The translations under genes and the position numbers were made by a program. The notes below the pieces were generated by a model, which worked only from the letters and a program-made list of their open reading frames with translations, made no database searches and was not told where the DNA came from. A DNA stretch of 64,000 nt from Streptococcus sanguinis. Its GTDB lineage: Bacteria; Bacillota; Bacilli; Lactobacillales; Streptococcaceae. Shown in pieces: positions 8,335 to 16,568 of the stretch; position 1 is the stretch's first letter, and each line of letters starts with the position of its first letter. The stretch covers positions 2,163,541-2,227,540 of the forward strand of contig NZ_CDMW01000001.1 in assembly GCF_001078705.1 (NCBI RefSeq), read 5' to 3'.

Positions 8335-8458
8335 TGGGAGTGGGAAAGAACTTCAAACAAGTTAAAAAAGGTCGTCTTACCACCCCCGCCCAGTTGATTA
8401 GGTCATCTTTGGAGCTTAAAAAGCGAAGGAAGATACCAATCAACCACTGCGCCATCTA
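8335..8458 (+). repeat. Streptococcal-type intergenic repeat element, copy 1
   Basis: Noncoding sequence with GGGAGTGGGAAAGAACTT at its left end, a GGTCGTCTTACCACCCCC block in the middle, and a long imperfect hairpin: CAGTTGATTAGG near 8392-8403 pairs with CCAATCAACCACTG near 8433-8446. A diverged copy in the opposite orientation lies at 11379-11487. This resembles small repeated elements found between genes in streptococci. It has no coding capacity. Confidence 0.6.
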
Positions 8459-8480
8459 TTTTTTCTAATTTAGATTCAAA

Positions 8481-8510
8481 AGCCTGGACTTTTTGTCCAG
8501 GCTCGTTTTT
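8481..8510. terminator. Bidirectional terminator between the reductase gene and purB
   Basis: AGCCTGGAC (8481-8489) and GTCCAGGCT (8495-8503) form a 9-bp stem with a T5 loop. It is followed by CGTTTTT on the plus strand and by TTTTG on the minus strand. It serves the convergent ends of the reductase operon and purB. Confidence 0.85.
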
Positions 8511-8514
8511 ATGT

Positions 8515-9810
8515 TTAATCCAGCCCCACGCGCTTGAAGATTTCATCCACGCGCTTGGTATAGTAAACCGGGTTGAAGATTTCATCAATCTCTTCCTGAG
8601 TCAAACGGGAAGTGACTTCTGGATCTGCTTCGAGCAGAGGCTTGAAGTCTACTTGATTGTCCCAAGACTGGGCAGTCTTTGGCTGCACCAAGTCATAAGC
8701 CTGCTCCCGCGTCATGCCTTTTTCAATCAAGGTCAACATAGCCCGCTGGCTGAAGATGAGACCAAAGGTCGAGTTCATGTTGCGCTTCATGTTTTCTGGG
8801 AAGACGGTCAAGTTCTTGACGATATTACCAAAGCGGTTGAGCATATAGTCGATGAGAATAGTCGTGTCCGGTGCGATAATCCGCTCAGCAGATGAGTGGG
8901 AAATGTCGCGCTCATGCCAGAGAGAGACATTCTCAAAGGCTGTCACCATGTGACCGCGAATGACACGAGCCAGACCAGTCATATTTTCAGAGCCGATTGG
9001 ATTGCGCTTGTGCGGCATGGCAGAGCTGCCCTTTTGCCCCTTGGCAAAGAACTCTTCCACTTCGCGCTGCTCAGACTTTTGCAGACCACGGATTTCAGTC
9101 GCCATACGCTCGATAGATGTCGCAATCAAGGCTAAAGCAGAGAAGTATTCAGCGTGGAGGTCACGTGGCAGGACTTGAGTCGAAATCTCCTGCGGACGGA
9201 TACCTAATTTCTCACAGACATAGCTTTCCACGAATGGCGGAATATTGGCAAAGTTCCCAACCGCACCAGAAATTTTCCCAGCTTCCACACCCGCAGCCGC
9301 AAGCTCAAAACGCTTGATGTTGCGCTTCATTTCGCTGTACCAAGTCGCGAGTTTGAGACCAAAAGTCGTTGGCTCCGCATGCACCCCGTGAGTCCGGCCC
9401 ATCATGATGGTGAACTTGTGCTCCCGCGCCCGCTCTGCAATGATGTCAGTGAAGCGACGCAGATCCTCACTGATGATGTCATTGGCCTGCTTGTAGAGGT
9501 AACCGTAGGCAGTATCTACCACATCGGTCGAGGTCAGGCCATAGTGCACCCACTTGCGCTCTTCACCCAGCGTCTCAGAAACCGCTCGCGTAAAGGCCAC
9601 CACATCGTGGCGCGTCTCCTGCTCAATCTCCAAAATGCGGTCAATGTCAAAGCCAGCCTTCTCACGAATCAAGGCCACATCTTCCTTGGGAATCTCACCC
9701 AGCTCAGCCCAGGCCTCATCAGCCAGAATCTCTACCTCCAGCCAAGCCTTGTACTTATTTTCCTCAGTCCAAATGTTCGCCATTTCGGGGCGAGAGTAAC
9801 GGTTGATCAT
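8515..9810 (-). CDS. purB: Adenylosuccinate lyase
   Basis: A 431-residue fumarase/aspartase-superfamily enzyme catalysing two beta-eliminations in purine synthesis: SAICAR to AICAR and adenylosuccinate to AMP. The signature [11 protein letters not shown] spans residues 261-271, and GRTHG (His141) holds a catalytic His. Length is normal. No strong Shine-Dalgarno is visible before the ATG at 9810, and a structured leader precedes it. Genomically it is separated from purK by the 9.8-13.2 kb insertion zone, whereas the other pur genes follow on directly. Confidence 0.96.
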   Translation of the reverse strand: MINRYSRPEMANIWTEENKYKAWLEVEILADEAWAELGEIPKEDVALIREKAGFDIDRILEIEQETRHDVVAFTRAVSETLGEERKWVHYGLTSTDVVDTAYGYLYKQANDIISEDLRRFTDIIAERAREHKFTIMMGRTHGVHAEPTTFGLKLATWYSEMKRNIKRFELAAAGVEAGKISGAVGNFANIPPFVESYVCEKLGIRPQEISTQVLPRDLHAEYFSALALIATSIERMATEIRGLQKSEQREVEEFFAKGQKGSSAMPHKRNPIGSENMTGLARVIRGHMVTAFENVSLWHERDISHSSAERIIAPDTTILIDYMLNRFGNIVKNLTVFPENMKRNMNSTFGLIFSQRAMLTLIEKGMTREQAYDLVQPKTAQSWDNQVDFKPLLEADPEVTSRLTQEEIDEIFNPVYYTKRVDEIFKRVGLD

Positions 9811-9835
9811 GATTAAGATATTAAGGGCATTAAGC

Positions 9836-9952
9836 GGACACAGTCAAAATAGGAGTTTTGACGAAGTCCATAGCCCGTATTCAGTTAAAAAATACGAGAG
9901 CCCTTGTTCCTTTCTTTTTTTGAATTATATTAAGAATAAACCTGTCTAGGTT
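9836..9952 (-). promoter_or_regulatory. purB promoter and structured leader
   Basis: TATAAT (9924-9929, minus strand) is the likely -10. A short inverted repeat AACCT-AGAC-AGGTT (9939-9952) covers the -35 position and may be an operator. The leader of roughly 110 bases contains CGTATT/AATACG and then a larger hairpin at 9836-9869: GGAC and GTCAAAA pair with TTTTGAC and GTCC across a symmetrical 3x3 internal loop. I do not recognise a purine riboswitch core here. Confidence 0.4.
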
Positions 9953-10100
9953 CAGTCTGCAACTTACCTATCCTTAATAAGTCACATAAATATATTTAAA
10001 ATTATCAAACAATAAAATCTAGAATACTTATTGAACAAACTGTTAGAAAACCCCCAATTTAATTAATAAGTTATCTAATGTTATCTCTTCAATGTTCTCC

Positions 10101-11111
10101 TCATATTGACATTCTTCCCATAAATACAAATTCCATAAGTTCTCCAAAGTCTCTAAATTCATCAAAAGTTTGCTCTCCATTTTCAGGAAAGTAAAAATTA
10201 TTTTGTAGATAATAATTTTTCATTTTTTCAATATCATTCGAAAATCTTTGTTTTATATCTTTATAAAATTTCCTAGATCTCTCAATATTATTGGAAGTTA
10301 GTACATTATGCTTTTCATAGTGTTCTAGAGCTTGTTCAAAATTAGAATATAATTTACCTGATTCATTTACATCAGTTCCTACATCATTAATTTTATCAAG
10401 TAACAAGTCATACACATTATTGAATTTCAATAAATGAATACTCACAGTATACTGGGTCGAGGAGACAGGATACCCTCTTTTAGTGTAGTATTCCTCTGCT
10501 TCTTCTTGATTAGGGTAATGTAATTGGAGAAGTTTGCTCTTCTCATTCTCTAACCAATTCAAAGCAGTAGATTTATTGAAAGTTTTAATGATTGATAAAC
10601 AGTATCTATTTGCAATTTGCAGATTAGCTTCATTCTCATACAAATATTTTAAAACCTTATATCTTATAATTGGAGGTAACAATGAAAAAGTATGCATAAC
10701 CTGAGCAGGAGATAACAAATTCATAGGATATTTTAAAAAATAATCAATAAAGAGATAAGCATATAAATCAAATAATCCATCTTTTACTTGATTGAAATCA
10801 TCATCGGAAAAATCCTCTGTATGTTGAGTATGTGTCCCATCATTTCCTAATGGACGTATTTTTTCAATTATCTTTAGTAAATCTTCTTTTCTGTTTTCTT
10901 GAAGTCTATCTAATTCATTTCTGAAATCTCTTTTAATTGTCCCTAACATTAATTTTCTATCACTTCCAACATTAATAATCTTTCTCACTAAGATTTCCGA
11001 AAACTGTCTAATTCCACTTATTTTCCCTCTTTTTGACCTTCCAATATAAAAGGTATCATGAATCAAATCACCAATCATTCGTTCATATTCAACGCTATTA
11101 AAATCTACCAT
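10101..11111 (-). CDS. Hypothetical protein, low GC, DUF4145-like N-terminal region
   Basis: A 336-residue soluble protein without signal peptide or membrane segment. ATG 11111 is preferred (GGGAGG seven bases before it); the upstream Met at 11129 lies inside the preceding gene. Residues about 20-115 resemble HEPN-superfamily DUF4145 domains: a helix with FSEILVRKIINV, then IIEKIRPLGNDGTHTQHTED, where RPLGNDGTH is like the Arg/Gly-Asn/His motif of that group. The remaining 220 residues are helical and charged and I do not recognise them. Base composition is clearly more AT-rich than the pur genes, which suggests transfer. It overlaps nothing and follows the 75-residue gene by 10 bases, so the two are likely one unit. 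Confidence 0.7.
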   Translation of the reverse strand: MVDFNSVEYERMIGDLIHDTFYIGRSKRGKISGIRQFSEILVRKIINVGSDRKLMLGTIKRDFRNELDRLQENRKEDLLKIIEKIRPLGNDGTHTQHTEDFSDDDFNQVKDGLFDLYAYLFIDYFLKYPMNLLSPAQVMHTFSLLPPIIRYKVLKYLYENEANLQIANRYCLSIIKTFNKSTALNWLENEKSKLLQLHYPNQEEAEEYYTKRGYPVSSTQYTVSIHLLKFNNVYDLLLDKINDVGTDVNESGKLYSNFEQALEHYEKHNVLTSNNIERSRKFYKDIKQRFSNDIEKMKNYYLQNNFYFPENGEQTFDEFRDFGELMEFVFMGRMSI

Positions 11112-11121
11112 ATCAACCTCC

Positions 11122-11349
11122 CTATTCAAACTCCTCTTTCCCTATTGCCACCGACGGATAGTGCGGCAAGCTACTTAGATCTGTATCCAATGGCAAATCA
11201 TAAATTGCTAAATAGTTTTCGGGGTACTGAGCAACTAGCTCTTCATATTTGGCTTTCACTTTTTCGTGATTGCTACTAGCAAACAAGACTTCTACAACAG
11301 CTCCTGTCTTATCCTTCTCAACAAATGCATTTACGATTATTTGAATCAT
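11122..11349 (-). CDS. Small hypothetical protein, 75 residues
   Basis: A short acidic protein, MIQIIVNAFVEKDKTGAVVE through to ...VAIGKEEFE. ATG 11349 has AGGTGA five bases upstream; the in-frame GTG nine bases earlier lies in that site. No known domain recognised. A diverged, N-terminally truncated duplicate lies at 12261-12424, sharing FAS..HEKVKAKY and LSSLPHYPSVAI almost exactly. The bases before the start repeat the stop context of purK (CTAAAAATCAA at 11360 and 13228), which suggests this gene originally followed purK directly. Confidence 0.65.
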   Translation of the reverse strand: MIQIIVNAFVEKDKTGAVVEVLFASSNHEKVKAKYEELVAQYPENYLAIYDLPLDTDLSSLPHYPSVAIGKEEFE

Positions 11350-11378
11350 AGGCTTCACCTAAAAATCAATCCTTTCTA

Positions 11379-11487
11379 GCAGTGGTTGACTGACTTCTCT
11401 TGCTGACTTTATCAGCTACGACAAGCCTAGTCAACTTTGCAGGGGTAAGACGACGGACCTTATAACTGGGGTCCTGTCTTACTCCCC
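11379..11487 (-). repeat. Streptococcal-type intergenic repeat element, copy 2
   Basis: Read on the minus strand it starts GGGGAGTAAGACAGGAC, has GGTCCGTCGTCTTACCCC in the middle and ends AGTCAACCACTGC, the same block order as copy 1 at 8335-8458. AGTTGACTAGG pairs with the terminal GTCAACCACT to form the hairpin. The purK scar runs straight into its left block, whose TAA supplies the stop. Confidence 0.55.
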
Positions 11488-11563
11488 AAACTCAACCACA
11501 CTATCCGGCACATCACTAAACAAAGTCACATGTCCCATCTTGCGGTTGTTCTTGTCTTCTATA
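11479..11563 (-). pseudogene. purK: Remnant of the purK 3' end
   Basis: The minus strand encodes [27 protein letters not shown] then stop. This aligns with the PurK C-terminus [31 protein letters not shown] encoded at 13228-13330. Only about 27 codons remain. The remnant overlaps the last codons of the racemase gene, so the racemase 3' end sits at a recombination junction. Confidence 0.85.
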
Positions 11564-12257
11564 ATCTTTTATTCACTGCCCACTCCGCTGCTTTCTCCGC
11601 ATGGATTACCGCTGTGTCGTAGAGAGGCAGGTCAGTATCGGATTGCTTGACGAGGAGACCAATTTCGGTACAACCCAAGATAACAGCTTCTGCGCCTGCT
11701 TTTTTCAAATCATCTATAACGGCAAGATAAGTCTGCTTTGAGCTTTCTTTGATATCTCCTAGACAGAGTTCGTCATAAATGATCCGATTGGCCTCTGTAA
11801 TACCAGCTTGGTCTGGAATCAGCACTTCTAACCCAGACTCTATTAATTTCTCCTTGTAAAAATCTTGAGTCATGGTGTACTTGGTTCCTAGGAGGCCGAC
11901 TTTTTGAATACCGTCAGCCAACAAGGCCTGCGCAGTTGCCTGCGCAATATGCAAGATTGGAATCGTAATCTTTTCTTGTATCTGCGGAGCAACCTTGTGC
12001 ATGGTGTTGGTACAAATAACAATGAAATCTGCACCTGCTTGCTCCAAGCGCTGAGCAATATTTGCCAAAAGTTGACCGCTTTTCTCCCAGTCTCCGACCG
12101 CCTGATAATGCTCAATCTCTGCAAAATCAACACTATAAAGTAGAATCTTAGCAGAATGCAGGCCACCCAGCTCTTTTTTGATGGTTTCGTTGATGATTTG
12201 GTAGTAAGATGTGGTGCTTTCCCAACTCATACCACCAATCAGACCGATAGTTTTCAT
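11559..12257 (-). CDS. Aspartate/glutamate racemase family protein
   Basis: A 232-residue member of the Asp/Glu/hydantoin racemase superfamily. It opens MKTIGLIGGMSWESTTSYYQ, as in YgeA/RacX-type broad-specificity racemases. The two catalytic Cys are present: Cys82 in VICTNTMHK and Cys196 in ILGCTEIG. The ribosome binding site AAGGAGG lies within the truncated 75-residue-gene remnant upstream. It could make D-Asp or D-Glu for the wall or act on other amino acids. It lies in the variable zone between purB and purK, flanked by scars, and so was probably acquired. Confidence 0.85.
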   Translation of the reverse strand: MKTIGLIGGMSWESTTSYYQIINETIKKELGGLHSAKILLYSVDFAEIEHYQAVGDWEKSGQLLANIAQRLEQAGADFIVICTNTMHKVAPQIQEKITIPILHIAQATAQALLADGIQKVGLLGTKYTMTQDFYKEKLIESGLEVLIPDQAGITEANRIIYDELCLGDIKESSKQTYLAVIDDLKKAGAEAVILGCTEIGLLVKQSDTDLPLYDTAVIHAEKAAEWAVNKRL

Positions 12258-12260
12258 AGA

Positions 12261-12424
12261 CTAATTAAACTCCTCCTTGCTTATCGCCACCGACGGATAG
12301 TGTGGCAAGCTACTTAGATTTTTATCCAATGGCAAATCATAGATAGCCAGATAATTGTTTGGATATTGAATCTTTAATTCCTGATATTTGGCTTTTACTT
12401 TTTCATGGTCAGCACTGGCAAATT
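12261..12424 (-). pseudogene. Truncated duplicate of the 75-residue gene
   Basis: The minus strand encodes FASADHEKVKAKYQELKIQY PNNYLAIYDLPLDKNLSSLP HYPSVAISKEEFN then stop. It corresponds to residues about 25-75 of the protein at 11122-11349. The N-terminal third is missing and upstream sequence is unrelated AT-rich DNA, so the left edge of a recombination or deletion event lies near 12425. Confidence 0.85.
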
Positions 12425-12468
12425 AGATCTAAATAACTTAGAAATTATTGATATAAGTGTTATACAGC

Positions 12469-13218
12469 TTAATTATTTAAATATTTAATAATCATTTCTG
12501 TTACAATTCTCACAGGATTTTGCTCAATATTATAAAATGCGTATCCCAGTAAGATGAATAATGATATACAATAAAAAGCTACAAAACTTTTAGATGATAT
12601 TTTTAGATTTTCCTTTTTCTGCAATACAGATGTTCCTTCACAAAGTAGAACAAATAAAGTCATTATCAAAATTGAAAAAATTGAAATATTTCTGATTCTA
12701 TCAATTTGAAAATTTGTAAATAACTTTAAAAACTCTGGCATAGGAGCTAAAATTGATTCAATGGTTGATTTTAAACCAGAAAACTTACTGAAATCAATTT
12801 TTGTATTTGTTTCCCAAAATTCTTTTACATTGGTTGGTAAAAAATTTAAAAGATAAAAAACTACAATACTTACTACTGGAGGAATCAATTCAAATCTATA
12901 GTCAATTCCTAACCTCCAATACCTTAAAATTTTTATCAATGAAATTACCATAATTATAAAAATCATTAACTTTCCTGCCAATGAATAAAAAAGGTAGGTC
13001 CCAAAAAATATCAAAACACATAAAATCATAGGACCATAATCGCTATGATTTGTTGAATTAAAATTATTACTTTTTTTATTGATATTCTGAGTAAAATAAT
13101 ACTTATCACCAATATCAATATTTACCGACGGGGTAGATGGTTTGAAAAGAAAAATAACACCAATAAATGACATGATTAACTCTAAAATTGGCACAACGTA
13201 ATTAACAAAAAATTGCAA
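12469..13218 (-). CDS. Hypothetical polytopic membrane protein
   Basis: A 249-residue, strongly AT-rich membrane protein. Hydrophobic segments are visible at about residues 5-25, 64-98 (two), 112-130, 178-196 and 210-230. The start is a TTG at 13218 with AGGAGG five bases upstream; this site overlaps the purK stop, so translation is coupled to purK. I recognise no family. Low GC and the position among scars suggest recent acquisition into the purine operon's tail. Confidence 0.65.
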   Translation of the reverse strand: MQFFVNYVVPILELIMSFIGVIFLFKPSTPSVNIDIGDKYYFTQNINKKSNNFNSTNHSDYGPMILCVLIFFGTYLFYSLAGKLMIFIIMVISLIKILRYWRLGIDYRFELIPPVVSIVVFYLLNFLPTNVKEFWETNTKIDFSKFSGLKSTIESILAPMPEFLKLFTNFQIDRIRNISIFSILIMTLFVLLCEGTSVLQKKENLKISSKSFVAFYCISLFILLGYAFYNIEQNPVRIVTEMIIKYLNN

Positions 13219-13227
13219 AACAACCTC

Positions 13228-14319
13228 CTAAAAATCAACCCCTTCCCCAAACTCAACCACACTATCTAGCGCATCACTAAACACAGTCACATGCCCCATC
13301 TTGCGGTTGTGTTTCGCTTCTATTTTACCATACAGGTGGAGGTGGGCGCTTGGATTTTCTGTGACATATTTCTCTGCGGCCTCGACATGCTGGCCAAGAA
13401 CATTGAGCATGACGGCAGGCGCATGCAGGTGGATATCTGGCAATGGTGCTCCCAGAACCCCCAAGATATGCGTGTCAAACTGAGAGAAGTCGCAGGCTTC
13501 GATAGAGTAGTGCCCAGAGTTGTGTGGCCGTGGAGCAATCTCATTGACAATGATGTCATCAGCGGTCGCAAACATTTCCACGCAGAGGGTTCCAGACAGC
13601 TTGAGCTGCTCTGCGATTCGTACCGCCATGGCTTTGGCCTTATCAGCTAGACTCTCTGAAATGCAGGCTGGCACGATGGTCTTAGACAGGATATTGTTGC
13701 GGTGGATATTTTCCTGAACTGGGAAAACTGTCACATCCTTACCATTCCCTGACACGATGACAGAAATTTCAAGATCAAAATTGACGAATTCTTCTAAAAC
13801 GCAGTCTGCTGAGTCAGCTAGTGTATAGGCTTCCTCCAAGTCTTCTACCGAACGAATGACCTTCTGACCATGTCCGTCGTAGCCACCTGTTGCAGTCTTG
13901 AGGACATAGTTTTTCGACAGGTCAATATCTGCCAAATCTTGGCTAGAAGTCAAGACCTTGTAGGGTGCCACGGTGACTTGTGCCTTGTTGGCGAGAAAGT
14001 CCTTTTCAAAAATCCGATTTTGGGAGATGCGGAGCAGATCCGTCCCTTGAGGGAGCTGACAATCCTTGATGACTGCATCCAAACCGTCCGCATCGACATT
14101 TTCAAACTCATAGGTCAGGACATCGCAACGTTCCGCCAACTGACGCAGAGCGTCCACGTCATTATAAGGCGCCACGACAATCTCTGCCACGCGAGAGGCT
14201 GGACAGTCCGCCGCAGGATCCAGCGCGATGACCTTGTGCCCCATGTAGATAGCAGAAATAGCCATCATCTGTCCCAGCTGACCGCCACCGATGATTCCGA
14301 TTGTTTTAGATGAGCTCAT
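13228..14319 (-). CDS. purK: N5-carboxyaminoimidazole ribonucleotide synthase
   Basis: A 363-residue ATP-grasp enzyme converting AIR, bicarbonate and ATP to N5-CAIR. The N-terminal fold shows [19 protein letters not shown], and later EFENVD and [15 protein letters not shown] are typical PurK motifs. ATG 14319 (MSSSKTIG) is chosen because GAGGAG lies about seven bases upstream; the longer frame would extend deep into purE. It overlaps the purE end by 14 bases. A scar with its last 27 codons is found at 11479-11563. Confidence 0.95.
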   Translation of the reverse strand: MSSSKTIGIIGGGQLGQMMAISAIYMGHKVIALDPAADCPASRVAEIVVAPYNDVDALRQLAERCDVLTYEFENVDADGLDAVIKDCQLPQGTDLLRISQNRIFEKDFLANKAQVTVAPYKVLTSSQDLADIDLSKNYVLKTATGGYDGHGQKVIRSVEDLEEAYTLADSADCVLEEFVNFDLEISVIVSGNGKDVTVFPVQENIHRNNILSKTIVPACISESLADKAKAMAVRIAEQLKLSGTLCVEMFATADDIIVNEIAPRPHNSGHYSIEACDFSQFDTHILGVLGAPLPDIHLHAPAVMLNVLGQHVEAAEKYVTENPSAHLHLYGKIEAKHNRKMGHVTVFSDALDSVVEFGEGVDF

Positions 14320-14794
14320 TCGTAGACTCCTCAGCGATTTTTCCTTGTTCTTCAGCAAAATCTGCTAGCGCTACTGCCAGGTCTTGGTCTTCAATGGCCA
14401 AGATCCGAAGAGCAGTCAGAGCCGCATTTGTTGCTCCTGCTTCCCCAATGGCCATAGTTGCCACAGGTACACCGCCCGGCATCTGCACAATCGAATAAAG
14501 AGAGTCCAGACCACTGAGCGCGCGTGATTTGACCGGTACGCCGATGACAGGCAGGGTGGTTTTAGCCGCTACCATTCCTGGCAAATGGGCCGCGCCACCA
14601 GCACCTGCGATGATGACCTTGATACCATGGCTGCGAGCTTCTTCGGCATGCTGAAACATGAGGTCAGGCGTGCGGTGGGCAGAGACAACCTTTTTTTCGT
14701 AGGTTACACCGAAACGGTCTAAAACTTCAGCTGTTTTTTGCATAGTAGCCCAGTCAGATTTGGAGCCCATGATGATGGAAATAATTGGTTTCAT
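14306..14794 (-). CDS. purE: N5-carboxyaminoimidazole ribonucleotide mutase
   Basis: A 162-residue PurE that rearranges N5-CAIR to CAIR. Typical motifs are [12 protein letters not shown] near the start, VSAHRTPD and [15 protein letters not shown] 14794 follows AAAGGATTAAAA. An open frame continues upstream but has no conserved residues, so it is not used. It is coupled to purK by overlap and lies 190 bases after purD. Confidence 0.95.
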   Translation of the reverse strand: MKPIISIIMGSKSDWATMQKTAEVLDRFGVTYEKKVVSAHRTPDLMFQHAEEARSHGIKVIIAGAGGAAHLPGMVAAKTTLPVIGVPVKSRALSGLDSLYSIVQMPGGVPVATMAIGEAGATNAALTALRILAIEDQDLAVALADFAEEQGKIAEESTNELI

Positions 14795-14850
14795 TTTTAA
14801 TCCTTTTTCTTCCTTTTTTGATAATGGTCTTAGGTGGTGGGGACGGCAGC

Positions 14851-14969
14851 AAACCTTCGGTTTCATTCCTAAAATTTGAGCCTAAGTCTCAAATTTTCCC
14901 TGACCAGAACATTCACTGTTCTGCTCCTTTCACCACGGCGAACATTATCTTATTTGGCGACTTCGTCGC
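14851..14969 (-). other. Hairpin-rich purD-purE spacer
   Basis: Four perfect small hairpins follow one another in about 120 bases: AAACC/GGTTT (near 14851), AAAATTTGAG/CTCAAATTTT (14871-14880 with 14888-14897), CAGAACA/TGTTCTG (14905-14911 with 14917-14923) and GCGAC/GTCGC (14957-14961 with 14965-14969). None is followed by a U run on the minus strand. The spacer may stabilise or process the purD-purE transcript. Confidence 0.45.
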
Positions 14970-14984
14970 GTTATTCTTATATCT

Positions 14985-16247
14985 TTACTTAATAGCCTTG
15001 CTTCCGATATCTGTTCGGTAGAAGAGACCTTCTGTTTTTTGTTGGGCGAGTTCTTGGTAGATGGTATCTTGGGCCTCTTTGACGGTATCAGCAGTGGTGA
15101 CGAGCATATAGACACGTCCGCCGTTTGATAGCAGTGCTCTGCTATTTTCCGCAAACTTAGCCCCTGCATAGTAGGTGATGATGTCGCCATCAGTTTTGGC
15201 TGGCAACTTGACACCCTTTGCATAATCTAGCGGGTAGCCCTTGGATGCGACAACCACACCCAGAGTCACGCCCTTGTCCGTCCACGTGATGTTCGGCTCC
15301 TTGCTATCGAGAATATCCGTGATACTTTGCGCAAAGTCAGATGTCAAGCGAGGCAGGATAATCTGAGTTTCGGGATCACCAAAACGAGCGTTGAACTCGA
15401 TAACCTTCGGACCGCCAGCAGTCAAAATAAGCCCAGCGTAGAGCACGCCCAGATAAGGTCGCCCCTCAGCTATCATGCCTTTGAGAACCGGCTTGATAAT
15501 CGTCTCAACCGACTGGTCCACCACGCTGTGTGGCAGGTGAGGCACTGGCGCATAAGCTCCCATGCCGCCTGTATTAGGCCCCTTGTCCCCATCGTAGGCT
15601 CGCTTGTGGTCCTGGGCCGTCGGCAGGATGTAAAACTTATCGCCATTGACAAAGGCAAAGAGGGAGAACTCCTCGCCGTCCAGGAACTCTTCGATCACCA
15701 CACGCGCACCGCTGTCGCCAAATTTATTATCCAAGAGCATGTCGTGAGCCGCTTCGACCGCTTGCTCGACTGTCTCAGCAACGACCACGCCCTTGCCCAG
15801 AGCTAGACCATCTGCCTTGACCACGATTGGCGCGCCTTGCTTTTCGATATAGGCCTTGGCCTCCTCAAAATCGGAAAATGTGCCATAGGCTGCTGTTGGA
15901 ACACCGTATTTGACCATGAGTTCCTTGGCAAAATCCTTGGACCACTCCAGCTCCGCTGCTAAACGAGATGGACCGAAAGCCTTGAGCCCAGCTTGGTTAA
16001 AAGCATCCACAATTCCAGCTGCCAGGGCATCATCTGGACCGATAAAGGACCAAGCAATGTCATTTTCCTTTGCAAATTCAATCAGCTTGGAATGTTCGGA
16101 AATTCCAATATTGACCAAGTCTAGCCCATCCAGGGCCATGCCATCATTTCCAGGAGCGACAAAAACCTGCTCCACACCCCGAGACTCTAATAACTTCTTG
16201 GCAATCGCATGCTCACGACCGCCCGAACCCACAACTAAAAGCTTCAT
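14985..16247 (-). CDS. purD: Phosphoribosylamine-glycine ligase
   Basis: A 420-residue ATP-grasp enzyme making GAR from phosphoribosylamine, glycine and ATP. It begins MKLLVVGSGGREHAIAKKLL and carries the family motif IEFNARFGDPETQ. Full length. It is separated from purH by a plus-strand gene and a terminator, so purD-purE-purK form their own transcription unit with a promoter near 16344-16366. Confidence 0.96.
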   Translation of the reverse strand: MKLLVVGSGGREHAIAKKLLESRGVEQVFVAPGNDGMALDGLDLVNIGISEHSKLIEFAKENDIAWSFIGPDDALAAGIVDAFNQAGLKAFGPSRLAAELEWSKDFAKELMVKYGVPTAAYGTFSDFEEAKAYIEKQGAPIVVKADGLALGKGVVVAETVEQAVEAAHDMLLDNKFGDSGARVVIEEFLDGEEFSLFAFVNGDKFYILPTAQDHKRAYDGDKGPNTGGMGAYAPVPHLPHSVVDQSVETIIKPVLKGMIAEGRPYLGVLYAGLILTAGGPKVIEFNARFGDPETQIILPRLTSDFAQSITDILDSKEPNITWTDKGVTLGVVVASKGYPLDYAKGVKLPAKTDGDIITYYAGAKFAENSRALLSNGGRVYMLVTTADTVKEAQDTIYQELAQQKTEGLFYRTDIGSKAIK

Positions 16248-16343
16248 AGCGATGATACCTCAATATCCAATATTACAGGTGCTTGCGCACCAAACTAACA
16301 CATCACGTAAAAATCATTCTATTTTTACGAATTATTTATCTAG

Positions 16344-16366
16344 ATTATAACACAATCGTTCGTTTT
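16344..16366 (-). promoter_or_regulatory. purD promoter with PurR-box-like sequence
   Basis: On the minus strand TGTTATAAT (16344-16352) is an extended -10. Directly upstream AAAACGAACGATT (16354-16366) contains the CGAAC core of the Gram-positive PurBox. A second CGAA lies at about 16374. The -35 is poor, in line with an activated promoter. The PurR link is inferred from the motif and the genes served. Confidence 0.45.
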
Positions 16367-16402
16367 ATTCCATTCGAATGAGAAAAAGAATATCTCTTCT
16401 AT

Positions 16403-16513
16403 ATGATCGCCGTAATTATTGTTGTCTTCAGCCTTCTCCTTTTTGAGTGGATTGTCCCTATTTTAGACAAAAAATATTCAGGACTTGTCAAATTTACTAT
16501 CATTTTCAAATAA
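16403..16513 (+). CDS. Possible 36-residue membrane peptide
   Basis: ATG at 16403 opens MIAVIIVVFSLLLFEWIVPI followed by LDKKYSGLVKFTIIFK. One hydrophobic segment with a basic tail is plausible for a small membrane protein. No good ribosome binding site is visible upstream, and no family is recognised. It may be a remnant or chance frame. Confidence 0.25.
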   Translation: MIAVIIVVFSLLLFEWIVPILDKKYSGLVKFTIIFK

Positions 16514-16568
16514 GTTTTCCGAATAATACAGGTGGGCCCATCCAAAACCATTCTCACAAAGGAGTTTT

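Larger units (their letters stand above)
16248..16568. other. Divergent region between purD and the secreted CHAP gene
   Basis: About 320 bases. It holds a 9-bp hairpin CGTAAAAAT/ATTTTTACG (16306-16314 with 16321-16329), a GGTGC/GCACC hairpin near 16279, the purD promoter with a PurR-box-like site, and a possible 36-codon frame at 16403-16513. A strong AAAGGAG site precedes the ATG at 16569. No clear promoter is visible for that gene. Confidence 0.5.

Noticed and set aside
8335-8458. Small protein gene or sRNA between the reductase and purB
   Set aside because: The sequence matches the second repeat at 11379-11487 in noncoding blocks and has no open frame, so it is treated as a repeat element.
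9811-10100. Purine riboswitch upstream of purB
   Set aside because: Hairpins are present but the conserved purine aptamer core and three-way junction are not; moreover no anti-terminator with U run is seen.
14795-14866. Longer purE start at 14866
   Set aside because: The added residues are not PurE-like and the ATG at 14794 has its own ribosome site.
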